In this document: positions 42,536 to 51,286 of the stretch, piece by piece
Position numbering within the stretch: position 1 is the stretch's first letter
How the letters are laid out: each line of letters begins with the position of its first letter
Notes under the pieces: generated by a model
What the model was told of the DNA's origin: nothing
Seen by the model: the letters and a program-made list of their open reading frames with translations, nothing else
Database searches by the model: none
Assembly: GCF_900119085.1 (NCBI RefSeq)
Contig: NZ_FPIQ01000002.1
Span: 62,001-126,000 of the forward strand
Source of the DNA: Nitrosovibrio sp. Nv17
GTDB taxonomy: Bacteria; Pseudomonadota; Gammaproteobacteria; Burkholderiales; Nitrosomonadaceae
Direction of reading: 5' to 3'
DNA: 64,000 bases
Translations under genes and position numbers: made by a program

Positions 42536-43645
42536 TCATGCGGGGAGGGTGGAAAAGGCGTCGAGATCGGCCACCGCAGCGGCTGTGCGGCGGATCAGTT
42601 CGCGATTGCTCTCGGGTGCTATCATGCTGCCCACTGCGAGAGAAAGAATCATCGCCTCGAACGGGTAGGTGAGGTGGGCGCGGTATCGGTTCATGAGGCG
42701 TTTCGTATCGATAGCTGCTCCATGGTGGCGTAGCGCATCCGCGTACGCCGCCACGAGATCCGTCTCACGGCACCGCCTGTCCTCTGGACGCAGGGCAGTG
42801 GCGAGAAAGTAGGCCACATCGCCGATGCCATCCCCGATGCGCACCAGTTGCCAGTCGAGCAGGCCCGGCTGGGCGCGGTACCAGAACAGATTGCCGGGAT
42901 GGCAGTCGTGGTGTACCAGGGTTTGCGGCGCCTGCGCTAGAAAACGCATCACCCGGCGCCGGCGCCGGGCATAGCGGAGTGCCGGCGCATGCAGAAAGGC
43001 GGGCACGAGGGATCCTGCCCGGTGCAGCCCCCGCTGCATCAGTGGAAGCGCCAGTGCCGTACCGAGATAGTCCTCCAGCTGGCGCACCGAGTCGGTCAGC
43101 CAGCGGTAGGTCTTCAGCAGGTTTGCATCCTTCTGGAAATGGGCATGCAGGCGGGCCAGCTGCCGGATGACCTGCTCCGCCTGCGCCACCGTCAGCGTGT
43201 CGCCGGGGGTACCCGGCACCCCTCCGGATTCGGTGATGTCGGCAAGCACGATCACCGCGCCCCTGCCAAGCCTGCTCTGTGCGGCCAGGACGGAGGGCAT
43301 CGCCACCGGTATGGCGTGGGCTGCCTCGTTGTAGAAGCGTGCTTCGGTGTGCAGCAATCGCGGCAGGGCGGTGATCAGCCGCGCGCGCCAGTTCAGCGAT
43401 GGCAGCTTGACGAACCAGCGTCGGGGCAGATTCGGCGGTCCATCGTGTTCGATCGCGAGGCGGACGCGGGTCGTGGTGCCGACATCGACGGAAAGAATCG
43501 ATGCGCTCGAGACCGTCACGCCGGGTTGGTGGAGATCGACCACCCGCTGGGCCCAGCCGGTGGTCAGGTCATCGGGCCGGCGGACAAGAATGTCGGTTTT
43601 CATGGCAGGCGTGTCAGATGCCCCGCGGATGGATAGGGTATTCAT
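42536..43645 (-). CDS. Aminoglycoside phosphotransferase/choline kinase-like protein
   Basis: The 369-residue protein has a kinase-like fold. The catalytic loop is VHHDCHPGNLFW (Asp and Asn in place) and the metal motif is LLDWQLVRIGDGIGDVAYFL. The N-lobe has a lysine-containing strand (RRWFVKLP), and the architecture matches DUF1679/EcKL-like and acyl-CoA dehydrogenase-associated phosphotransferases. The substrate is unknown. Several in-frame ATGs (43684, 43657, 43645, 43603) exist; 43645 is a compromise relative to the GGGGGA site. Confidence 0.8.
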   Translation of the reverse strand: MNTLSIRGASDTPAMKTDILVRRPDDLTTGWAQRVVDLHQPGVTVSSASILSVDVGTTTRVRLAIEHDGPPNLPRRWFVKLPSLNWRARLITALPRLLHTEARFYNEAAHAIPVAMPSVLAAQSRLGRGAVIVLADITESGGVPGTPGDTLTVAQAEQVIRQLARLHAHFQKDANLLKTYRWLTDSVRQLEDYLGTALALPLMQRGLHRAGSLVPAFLHAPALRYARRRRRVMRFLAQAPQTLVHHDCHPGNLFWYRAQPGLLDWQLVRIGDGIGDVAYFLATALRPEDRRCRETDLVAAYADALRHHGAAIDTKRLMNRYRAHLTYPFEAMILSLAVGSMIAPESNRELIRRTAAAVADLDAFSTLPA

Positions 43646-43735
43646 TCGGGGTCTCATTCCCCCTAACGATTGCTGAGTATACATTTTAATATTGTCGCGT
43701 TGGAAGATGCGGGAGACGGATAAAGAGAAGCGGAT

Positions 43736-43763
43736 AAAAAAAGGGAGCCGCAGCTCCCTTTTT
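43736..43763. terminator. Bidirectional intrinsic terminator
   Basis: GGGAGC-CGCA-GCTCCC is a perfect 6-bp GC stem flanked by seven As on the left and five Ts on the right, so it can terminate in both directions. It lies downstream of the minus-strand TIGR04073 gene (ends 43795), separating it from the phosphotransferase gene. Confidence 0.88.
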
Positions 43764-43794
43764 CATGAAACCGGGCAATGAACCCGATATCGTG

Positions 43795-44160
43795 CTACTG
43801 CAGTTTCCAGTCCGGGTGGTAGTGCGTTTCCTTGTTGAATTCCTTCCAGATGTAATCCGGGTAGATGATCGGCTTGGTGGGAATGACGAAGGTCACCAGA
43901 TCCACTGCTCCCGTGAGCGTGCGTCCGATACTGTGCAGGATGCCCGTCAACAGGCCGACCGGCACCCCATACGCGGCACCTTTCTGGTTCGTGGTGTTGA
44001 TGATGTTCTTGGGAATTTCCACGAATCCCGTCACGGTATTCGCCAATCCGTGCGCGAGCTTGTCGCCCACTTTTTCGGGATAGCTTGCAGCCATTGCAGC
44101 TTGGGATGAAAACAGAAACAGCGTGGTTGCCAGCAGGAATGCTTTCAGTATGCTCGTCAT
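43795..44160 (-). CDS. Exosortase system-associated protein, TIGR04073 family
   Basis: The 121-residue precursor has a signal peptide (to about A24). The family pattern follows: YPEKVGDKLAHGLANTVTGFVEIPKNIINTT, then GAAYGVPVGLLTGILHSIGRTLTGAVDLVTF and IIYPDYIWKEF. TIGR04073 proteins are found in genomes with exosortase/PEP-CTERM systems, which fits the PEP-CTERM cluster at 22-27 kb. Their role is unknown. It is a single-gene unit with its own terminator. Confidence 0.88.
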   Translation of the reverse strand: MTSILKAFLLATTLFLFSSQAAMAASYPEKVGDKLAHGLANTVTGFVEIPKNIINTTNQKGAAYGVPVGLLTGILHSIGRTLTGAVDLVTFVIPTKPIIYPDYIWKEFNKETHYHPDWKLQ

Positions 44161-44322
44161 GAAGTCCCCCTAGGAGTGGATAAAGAGTCGATCAGGTTGT
44201 ACCCGTTTCTATACTAGCACATCGTCACGAACCGTGAATATCCCTTCCGCCGCGAAAAGCAGTACGGAAGGGCTTTTGCGCCACCCGGCGGCAGTGCATT
44301 TCAAGGATATTCCGATTATGAA

Positions 44323-47133
44323 ATGTGCTACGCTTCGCTTTTTGCCCGATCGCATCGAAATCTGGCAGCCGAAGACGGCACGATGTGCGCGGCAACGTGG
44401 TTTCATGAGCCGTTCGGATATGCCAGATCCGGATTGTCCCCGAGGTCCGCCAGTCGGAACGGGCGGCCCAGAAGAATAATATCCATCCGTTTCCAGCCCG
44501 ATATCAAATTGTCGAACATCCTTCATCTCCCACCTTCCCATCTTCCCTCATCAGTATCATCCGGCCGGTTTTCCACACGCATAGGCGACACGCTGCAGTG
44601 TTCCATCGTGGTCTCCGCGCCCGGCGGAACGGAGGGCATCGAGTCGCTGCTGGATCGCCTCCATGCGCTGGATCGAATGCAGAGGGGCGTGGAAGTCATC
44701 GTCGTGGGAAAGGGACCGGAAAGCGGGGTGGTCGAGCGGATATGTGCCCGGAGACAGTATGCGGGCGTCCGCCTGGTCGAGGGAGGCGAAGGAGCGGATC
44801 CTGCCGGGGTGCTGCTCGAGGGAGCCGCCGTGGCGCACGGCGAGATTGTCGTCGTCATGAATGCGGCTCCAGGTTGTTCGTTCGGGCAGTTGCCCGCGCT
44901 GGTGGATCCCGTTCTGGAAGGATCCCAGGACGTGGTGATCGGCGGCAATCGGAAGCCTGCAATGGCTGCTGATCAGAAAAACCCATGGCATCGCCGCTGG
45001 CGTTCATCCGTGGATGACTGGATCGCCGGCCTGATCCACGATGCGGGGAATGCTCCCTGGGAAGCCTTTGCCTTCCGGCGGGAGCTGGCGCCGACGATTG
45101 CCGATCGCATTCGCGGGAGCGGTGTCTGGGCAGGATTGCGCAGGATGCGTCGCGACGGATTGCGGGTGATGGAGGTCGCCGTACAGCCGCCCGATGCACT
45201 CGGCGGCGCGGCAGCCATGGGCGCCAAGAATCGCACGCTCCAGGCCGGGCTGGTGAGCGCCGTCGTCGACATCCTGATGTTCCAGCTGCTCTTCAGCCTG
45301 GAAAACGATCTGGCGCTGGCCCATATCGTCAGCTTCGCCATCGCGATCGCGGCGGGCCATGCATTCATCCTGAGATCTGGCGGTCCGGAGGCGGCGGGCT
45401 GGCGTCCTGCTCCCAGCCTGCTCGCGGCGAGAGGGGGCATCCTGCTGCTGCGGGGCGGCATCCTGGCGCTCCTGGTGCAGGGGATGCATCTTCCTCCGGC
45501 ACTGGCCATTTTTCCGGTGGCCGGGTTCTCGCTTGCGCTCGACCGCTTCAGTGTCATGCTGCACACGCTCGTCATCCGGGGGGGAGCGTTGCCGGTCGAT
45601 GCGCGCTGGCGCATCGCTTCCCTGGGGATCGTGGGCTTCGCCATACTGCTGCGGCTCATTTACCTGGGAGTGACGCAGCTGATCCCGGACGAGGCGTACT
45701 ACTGGAACTATGCCCAGCACATGGAGCTCAGCTTCCTCGATCATCCTCCCATGGTGGCATGGCTCATCTGGCTGGGTACGGCTTTCATCGGCGACAACGA
45801 GTTCGGCGTCAGGATCGGGGCCTTCATCTGCGGCCTCGTCGCCATGGGCTACCTGTATGCGCTGGCGCGCAATCTCTACGACAGGACGACGGGCCTGCGC
45901 ACCCTGCTGCTGCTGGCCGTCTTGCCGCTGAGCTTCGTTCCCGGCATGCTGATGACGGCCGATGCGCCGCTGGTCGCCGCGTGGGCCGCGACGCTCTACT
46001 ACATGGAACGTGCGCTGCTGGGCGACGGCGGCGGGCGTGCCTGGCTGGGCCTGGGGATTGCCTTCGGCCTGGGGATTCTGTCCAAGTATACGCTGGGCCT
46101 GCTGGGGCCGGCTGCGCTGGTGTTCGTGATGCTCGATCCGGCTTCGCGCCGCTGGCTGCTGCGGCCGCAGCCTTACCTGGCAGCCGCGCTCGCCCTGCTG
46201 ATATTCTCGCCAGTCATCGTCTGGAACATGCAGCACGAATGGTCCTCGATCCTGTTCCAGTCGGGTCGGGCAACCGGGATCGGCAACCGGTTCTCCCTGC
46301 ATCTGCTGGGCCTGCATATGCTGCTAGTCCTGACGCCCGTCGGGTTGGCTGCCGCGTTACTGGCGCTGCGCGCGCCGGAGCAGGCTTTCGCCGATTCGAT
46401 GGCGGCACGGCGGCGGCTGTTCGTGAGAGTGTTCACCTGCGTGCCGCTGGCGGTGTTCTTTTCCCAGAGCCTGTTCGGTGCGCCGAAATTCCACTGGACG
46501 GGTCCCGTGTGGCTGGCCCTCCTGCCGACGATGGCGTGGATGATGGGGCAGACGCCGCAACTGCATACGCTCGGGAGGCGGATCCAGGCAGCCTGGAGGC
46601 CCACCGTCGCCGTTCTCGCGCTGCTCTACGCGCTGGTGCTGCACTATGTAGTGCTGGGCATTCCCGGCATTCCCTACGTCGGTTTCGGCGAGCACTACTT
46701 CTGGCGGGAAGCCACGCAGGAGATCGAACGCATCGTACAGGACGTCCATCGCGAAACCGGAGAAAAGCCGATGGTGGTCGGCATGAGCCGGTGGTCGGTG
46801 GCCGCCTCCCTGGATTTCTACAACCAGAGGGGTCGAGGCGAGCCGATGGATATCCGCTCCCGCAACCTGTTCGGCGACAACGCCGCGATGTACGACTTCT
46901 GGCAGCCGCCAGGCCCGCCGATGCACCGCCCCGTCATCCTGGTGGGGATGGCGCCGGGCGATCTGGAGCGCACCCGGGAGGGCCACGAGATCGGCCTGAT
47001 GCTAGAGCAGCCAAATCCGGTGCTCGAACGTACGATCCTTCACGGGGATAAGCGGCTGCGCAAGCTATACTATCGAATCGCGCAGGGATACCGCGGCCGC
47101 CCGAGTCAACCATGTCCGGAGGAGAAATGCTGA
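44323..47133 (+). CDS. Glycosyltransferase fusion: degenerate GT2, GtrA-like, GT-C (ArnT/PMT type)
   Basis: The frame allows 936 residues; homology begins near residue 94, so the true start is uncertain and may be a later non-ATG codon. Domain 1 (about 94-295) has the dolichyl-phosphate mannose synthase fold (CSIVVSAPGGTEGIESLLDRL; DPVLEGSQDVVIGG). Its metal-binding DxD region reads NAAPGCS (about 180-186), so catalysis by this domain is doubtful. Domain 2 (about 303-420) is a GtrA-like bundle of four helices. Domain 3 (about 430-936) is a GT-C enzyme with the catalytic-type LIPDEAYYWNYAQHMELSFLDHPP region, as in ArnT and mannosyltransferases that use polyprenyl-phosphate sugars. Lipid A or protein glycosylation is possible. 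It overlaps the DUF4139 gene by seven bases. Confidence 0.82.
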   Translation: MCYASLFARSHRNLAAEDGTMCAATWFHEPFGYARSGLSPRSASRNGRPRRIISIRFQPDIKLSNILHLPPSHLPSSVSSGRFSTRIGDTLQCSIVVSAPGGTEGIESLLDRLHALDRMQRGVEVIVVGKGPESGVVERICARRQYAGVRLVEGGEGADPAGVLLEGAAVAHGEIVVVMNAAPGCSFGQLPALVDPVLEGSQDVVIGGNRKPAMAADQKNPWHRRWRSSVDDWIAGLIHDAGNAPWEAFAFRRELAPTIADRIRGSGVWAGLRRMRRDGLRVMEVAVQPPDALGGAAAMGAKNRTLQAGLVSAVVDILMFQLLFSLENDLALAHIVSFAIAIAAGHAFILRSGGPEAAGWRPAPSLLAARGGILLLRGGILALLVQGMHLPPALAIFPVAGFSLALDRFSVMLHTLVIRGGALPVDARWRIASLGIVGFAILLRLIYLGVTQLIPDEAYYWNYAQHMELSFLDHPPMVAWLIWLGTAFIGDNEFGVRIGAFICGLVAMGYLYALARNLYDRTTGLRTLLLLAVLPLSFVPGMLMTADAPLVAAWAATLYYMERALLGDGGGRAWLGLGIAFGLGILSKYTLGLLGPAALVFVMLDPASRRWLLRPQPYLAAALALLIFSPVIVWNMQHEWSSILFQSGRATGIGNRFSLHLLGLHMLLVLTPVGLAAALLALRAPEQAFADSMAARRRLFVRVFTCVPLAVFFSQSLFGAPKFHWTGPVWLALLPTMAWMMGQTPQLHTLGRRIQAAWRPTVAVLALLYALVLHYVVLGIPGIPYVGFGEHYFWREATQEIERIVQDVHRETGEKPMVVGMSRWSVAASLDFYNQRGRGEPMDIRSRNLFGDNAAMYDFWQPPGPPMHRPVILVGMAPGDLERTREGHEIGLMLEQPNPVLERTILHGDKRLRKLYYRIAQGYRGRPSQPCPEEKC

Positions 47134-48587
47134 AAACGCTGAGATCCAGTCTGGCGATAGCCATGCTTGCCTTGTTCTCCTGCCCGGGTATCGCGGCGCC
47201 GGCGGACCCCGGAGGAGAGGTCACCGCCACCGCCGCGCAGCAGAAGGCGGTGGCGGTGACCATCTACAACGACGATCTGGCGCTGGTCAAGGATACGCGC
47301 GCGATCGTGCTCGACAGGGAATTCAACCGTCTCGCATGGCGCGAGGTTTCCGCGCGGATGCGGCCGGAGACGGCACAGCTGCGCAATCTCACCCATCCCG
47401 AGGGATTCCGCCTGCAGGAGCAGAATTTCGATTTCGACCTGCTGACACCCGAGAAACTGCTGGAAAAATATCTGGGCAAGGAGGTGACGGTAATCCGGAC
47501 CAACCCGGCCACGGGTGGAGAAACCCGCGAAACGGCCACGGTGCTCGCAACGCAGGGAGGCACCATACTCAGATTTCCCGATCGCATCGAAACCGGGGTG
47601 CCGGGCCGCCTGGCATTTCCCGGCGTGCCGGAGAATCTGCGCGACAGGCCGACCCTGATCGTCTCCCTCGTCAATGCCAGCAGCGGCAGGCAGGACCTCG
47701 AGCTTTCATACCTGACCGGCGGATTGTCCTGGCATGCCGACTACGTAGCGGAGTTGAACGGGCAGGACGATCGTCTCGACTTCAACGGCTGGGTGACCCT
47801 CACCAACCTGAGCGGGGCCGCCTATCCCGACGCCAGGCTGCAGCTGGTGGCCGGCGACCTGAACCGCGTGCGCCCGCCCCAGCCTCTGCCGCGCGAGGTC
47901 ATGGCCATGGCGGCCAAGGCGGCCGATGCCGACGAGATGAGGCAGGAGTCCCTGTTCGAGTATCACCTGTATACGCTGCAGCGCCCCACGACTCTGGCGG
48001 AGAACCAGACCAAGCAAGTGGCGCTGCTGTCCGCGGCGCACGTGCCGGTCAGAAAAGAGCTGTTGCTGGCGGGCGCGAATTACTACTATTCCGGGCAATA
48101 TGGCGACATGGGGCGCAAGCAGAAGATCGGGGTGTACGTCGAATTCCTCAACCGGGGCGAGGGCCTAGGCGTGCCCCTGCCCAAGGGGATCGTGCGCGTG
48201 TACAAGAAGGATGCGCAGGGAAATGCCCAGTTCGTGGGCGAGGATCGGATCGACCATACGCCCAGGAACGAAACCGTGCGCCTGAAACTGGGCGATGCAT
48301 TCGACGTCACGGCCGACAGGAAGCAGACCGATTTTCGCAGGCTCGGCGGTGAAGGACGTCACGACGCCATATTCGAAACCGCCTACCGGCTCGTGATCAG
48401 GAACGCCAAGAAAGAAGCCGTCACGGTCACGGTGCAGGAGCCCGTGCCCGGTGACTGGACGATGCTGACGGAATCGCACCCGCATGCCAAGGCGGCTTCG
48501 GGCATCGCGGAGTGGAAGCTGGCCGTTCCCGCCGACGGCAGCAGCACGCTCGATTATCGCGTGCGCGTCAAGCACAGGGCAAGATAG
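47127..48587 (+). CDS. DUF4139 domain exported protein
   Basis: The 486-residue protein has a signal peptide (to about A24). The DUF4139 architecture follows: VAVTIYNDDLALVKDTRAIVL at the N-terminus and later YLTGGLSWHADYVAELNGQDDRLDFNGWVTLTNLSG, VPLPKGIVRVYKKDAQGN and EPVPGDWTML. DUF4139 proteins are periplasmic or surface beta-rich proteins of unknown function. The ATG at 47127 has GGAGG four bases upstream and lies inside the end of the glycosyltransferase gene, so the two are translationally linked. Confidence 0.9.
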   Translation: MLKTLRSSLAIAMLALFSCPGIAAPADPGGEVTATAAQQKAVAVTIYNDDLALVKDTRAIVLDREFNRLAWREVSARMRPETAQLRNLTHPEGFRLQEQNFDFDLLTPEKLLEKYLGKEVTVIRTNPATGGETRETATVLATQGGTILRFPDRIETGVPGRLAFPGVPENLRDRPTLIVSLVNASSGRQDLELSYLTGGLSWHADYVAELNGQDDRLDFNGWVTLTNLSGAAYPDARLQLVAGDLNRVRPPQPLPREVMAMAAKAADADEMRQESLFEYHLYTLQRPTTLAENQTKQVALLSAAHVPVRKELLLAGANYYYSGQYGDMGRKQKIGVYVEFLNRGEGLGVPLPKGIVRVYKKDAQGNAQFVGEDRIDHTPRNETVRLKLGDAFDVTADRKQTDFRRLGGEGRHDAIFETAYRLVIRNAKKEAVTVTVQEPVPGDWTMLTESHPHAKAASGIAEWKLAVPADGSSTLDYRVRVKHRAR

Positions 48588-48607
48588 AGAAACATGCATT
48601 AGATCCT

Positions 48608-48645
48608 GCCGCTCGCATCCTGCTCCGCGCCAGGATGCGAGCGGC
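48608..48645. terminator. Strong hairpin after the DUF4139 gene
   Basis: A 15-bp GC-rich stem (GCCGCTCGCATCCTG pairing with CAGGATGCGAGCGGC, 8-nt loop) begins 21 bp after the DUF4139 stop. There is no U-tract, but position and strength suggest a transcript-end structure. Confidence 0.6.
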
Positions 48646-49602
48646 GGCCGAGGAGCGTTCGCCCGGGAAGGTGCGGGCAAGCACTGGCTGACAGCTGGTC
48701 GGGACTCCGTATTCCACGCCTCGGCGCTTCCCCGCTTGCCTCGGGCCTCGCGGAAGTGCCGGAAAAAAACGTCAGGCCATGGCCTTCACGAAATGCCATG
48801 CCGTTTCGAACGGCATGGGGCAGACCACGAATTACACCTGTCTTGCGGAAAACGCACCATCGGCGGGCGCGGTACCGACGGCGCGACGGGTATCCGCGTC
48901 GTAAACTTCCCAGGGACTCCTCTGCGCGCAGAAACCAAGCAATCCCAGCACGCACAGCAATCCCAGCACGCCGAGTATCCTTTCTATCTTTGCTCTCATG
49001 ATGACCATCCCGATATTCAGACCATACGTCTTCGGGCATATCGAATGCCGCGTTTCCCGATATCCCGCCATCCGACACGCCATGGAACCGGTGCGGCCAA
49101 CGCCGGAGGAGCATGCAGTCATCCTGCTGCCGGCCGGATCCATGTCCATGACGAGGAGCAGGCTATCATCGATCCCGGGAATTGAATGCCGGGAAAGCCT
49201 GACAGAACATTCGCATCATGTCCCCACGCGGCCCCGGTTTCCCTACAGGGATGTTCCGGGAATGCGGACAAGGCCACGGGCGCGGGAAGGACGCGAAATG
49301 GGCAGGCGGCGTGACGGACGAGCCTCGTGACACCCGGGGGAATCACGAGCGCTAGACGGCTGCGTTGGCGGATCGCCTGCAATGGAGCCGTTTGCGATAT
49401 GCTGTCGACCTCGGGTCCGGCGTCAGGGACCGGAGAGTCCGGTCGAGAAGCGGGAGATCGCCCGGCACGGCCATGGCCAGGGTTGCGGAAGGGCCGGCAG
49501 GCGAGCATGGGAAGGACGTCGTGGCGATTGCGAGCACGGCGCCCCGGCGTGCCTGCGATGCGACCCAACCATGGTGTCATTTGAATGTGCGAGGCTGGTA
49601 CG
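48646..49602. other. Gene-poor kilobase
   Basis: Apart from one possible small membrane protein (48832-48999, minus), no frame on either strand resembles a gene. Composition is high GC with Arg-rich translations. No repeat array or RNA gene was recognised. Confidence 0.45.
48832..48999 (-). CDS. Possible small membrane protein
   Basis: The 55-residue frame encodes one hydrophobic helix (RILGVLGLLCVLGLLGFCAQ) followed by a short polar tail (WEVYDADTRRAVGTAPADGA). GGGA lies eight bases before the ATG. A direct DNA repeat (GCAATCCCAGCACGC, at 48940-48954 and 48958-48972) encodes the repeated Leu-Gly pattern, so the hydrophobic segment could also be a by-product of the repeat. Family unknown. 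Confidence 0.4.
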   Translation of the reverse strand: MRAKIERILGVLGLLCVLGLLGFCAQRSPWEVYDADTRRAVGTAPADGAFSARQV

Positions 49603-50124
49603 ATGAACCATTACACCGTTATGGAAAGTCCCATCGATTCGCTGCTGCTGACGAGCGATGGCGAATATCTCACAGGACTGTACATGGAAACGGAAGCGGC
49701 AGCCTGCCTCCCCCAGATACGGAAAGAAGGGCGGCGCGATCCATCGCTTTTCAGGGATGCCATTGCCCAGCTGAATGCCTATTTTGCGAAGGAATTGCAT
49801 CGATTCGATCTTCCGCTGAAGGCATCCGGAACACCCTTTCAGAAAACCGTGTGGGACCTGCTGACCACCATCCCCTACGGCGAGACCGTCAGCTACAAGA
49901 GCATCGCCGAGCGCATGCACGCGCCCAACGCCACGCGCGCGGTCGGATTGGCGAACGGGCGCAATCCCATTTCCATCATCATTCCCTGCCATCGCGTCAT
50001 CGGCGCCAACGGCAAGCTCACCGGCTATGGCGGCGGCCTTCCCCGCAAGCAATGGCTGCTGGCGCACGAAGGCAGGCAGGGCACGCTGGTGGCCCCGATC
50101 AGGGCCGTACGACAGTCAGCGTGA
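49603..50124 (+). CDS. ogt: Methylated-DNA--protein-cysteine methyltransferase
   Basis: The 173-residue protein has the Ogt/MGMT active-site motif IIPCHRV with acceptor cysteine C129, plus the helix-turn-helix region GTPFQKTVWDLLTTIPYGETVSYKSIAERMHAPNATRAVGLANGRNP. It removes O6-alkyl groups from guanine in a suicide reaction. There is no Ada regulatory domain. The ATG at 49603 follows GAGG eight bases upstream. Confidence 0.95.
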   Translation: MNHYTVMESPIDSLLLTSDGEYLTGLYMETEAAACLPQIRKEGRRDPSLFRDAIAQLNAYFAKELHRFDLPLKASGTPFQKTVWDLLTTIPYGETVSYKSIAERMHAPNATRAVGLANGRNPISIIIPCHRVIGANGKLTGYGGGLPRKQWLLAHEGRQGTLVAPIRAVRQSA

Positions 50125-50134
50125 GGCCATCGCG

Positions 50135-50560
50135 TCACCGCCCCGGACAATCGAGCAGGGGATGGGGATGCCGGGCCTCGCAGCCGCCGCTGCCGTAGGG
50201 GCGTGTGAGAACCTCGAGCACGTGGCCGTCGGGATCATCGAAATACACGCCGCGCCCGTCATCCCAGCGGTTGATGCGGCCGGGTTCGCGGTGGGATGGA
50301 TCGGCCCAATAGGGTATCCCCGCCTCCACGATCCGCCCGAAGACTCCATCGAACGCGGTCTCGCCCACGCGGAAGGCGAAGTGCCGGGAAACGATTGGCG
50401 GCGTGCCCGGCAGGAAGTCCAGCGATGTTTCCCCGATCTGGAGCACCGTGAAGTGGCCCAGGCGCCGGGGTGGCCCGACATCCAGCAGGCGGGCAAGAAA
50501 CGCGGCGCTGGCGGCAGGATCGGTTGCGTGAACGAGGGTGTGGTCCAGGGTGATCATCAT
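50135..50560 (-). CDS. VOC-family (glyoxalase/dioxygenase-like) protein
   Basis: The 141-residue protein has two beta-alpha-beta-beta-beta modules of the vicinal oxygen chelate fold. The likely metal ligands are H6 in LDHTLVHATDP, H59 in SRHFAFRV and a glutamate in GHVLEVLTRPYG. The conserved GRGVYFDDPDGHVLEVL is typical of fosfomycin-resistance or extradiol-dioxygenase-like VOC proteins; the substrate is unknown. The start at 50560 has GGAGG seven bases upstream. It converges with ogt. Confidence 0.88.
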   Translation of the reverse strand: MMITLDHTLVHATDPAASAAFLARLLDVGPPRRLGHFTVLQIGETSLDFLPGTPPIVSRHFAFRVGETAFDGVFGRIVEAGIPYWADPSHREPGRINRWDDGRGVYFDDPDGHVLEVLTRPYGSGGCEARHPHPLLDCPGR

Positions 50561-50718
50561 CGAAAAGCCTCCATGCATGAAGCGGGGTTCCGCTTTTCCG
50601 AAGCAGGGTCTGATCAGCCCCGTTCCCCGCGAATGGCCAAGCGCGATATGAAAAAATATTGATGTATATCATATGAATACACCGATAACCCAGATATTGC
50701 ATCAATTTTTGTTGCGGT

Positions 50719-51029
50719 GGTGCCCGAGGCCGGGGTCGAACCGGCACGACCGAAGTCGAGGGATTTTCCTGCCACTTCGGCTTTCGCCGCCGGCGCACGC
50801 GCCGTTCGTGGTCTGGAGCACGCCTTCACCCTAGCCTTGCGGCCTTAGGCGCCCGCCGTCTGCTCTCTACGCCTTCCCGGGCCTTCCGGCCACAGGCTTG
50901 GCTCGGCGTTGGCTCGGTGCCGGGGCACCAGGGCGTTCGCCGACTTTGACGGGCTTCACCCCGGCGGTTTCCTACCGGGGGCTCAAATTGCTCAAGTCCC
51001 TTGTGTCTACCAATTTCACCACTCGGGCA
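50719..51029 (-). tRNA. tRNA-Leu (anticodon UAA), interrupted by a group I intron
   Basis: Exon 1 (51029-50995, 35 nt) and exon 2 (50768-50719, 50 nt) join into an 85-nt class II tRNA with encoded CCA. The acceptor stem is GCCCGAG/CTCGGGC, the D arm contains TTGGTAGAC, the anticodon stem AGGGA/TCCCT has loop CT-TAA-AA, the long variable arm is CGAC-TTCG-GTCG, and the T stem GCCGG/CCGGC has loop TTCGACC. The anticodon is UAA; the intron falls between U34 and A35. A possible extended -10 on the minus strand (TGCTAGAAT) is at about 51126-51118. Confidence 0.93.
50769..50994 (-). ncRNA. Group I intron (subgroup IC3-like, Azoarcus type) in tRNA-Leu
   Basis: The 226-nt intervening sequence matches the core of the Azoarcus tRNA-Ile group I ribozyme in several blocks: AACGCCGAGCCAAGC, GTAGAGA with GACGGC (R/P7), CCTAAGGC and GGTGAAGGC (J8/7-S region). 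P7 is kept by covariation: ACUA/UAGU in Azoarcus is AGCA/UGCU here. P1 can form with the exon U paired to intron G10 (the conserved U-G wobble at the 5' splice site), and the intron ends in G. There is no internal reading frame for a homing endonuclease. Self-splicing is predicted. Confidence 0.9.
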
Positions 51030-51286
51030 GATCGATTTCAACAGGCCTGCCATGCCGGACACATCCGGCTTTCCTGCGGAGAAGGAGAAGGCAGCCCTGG
51101 ATCCGCGTCCGCGAAGCATTCTAGCATTCTCCGGCACACGCTCCCCTGCTTTGACTCGCGTCGCTTCAAGTCGAGCGGGTTGCTGGTGTATACTTTCCGG
51201 CAGCGATGGATAGTGCAGGTTCCGCCTGCATCGCTGCTTGCGTCTACCCGCTTTACCAACCTCATTATCTTCACAAGGAGAATGAA

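Noticed and set aside
48940-48975. Short direct repeats considered as a CRISPR or minisatellite
   Set aside because: There are only two copies of 15 bp without regular spacers; they are too few and too short for a CRISPR array.
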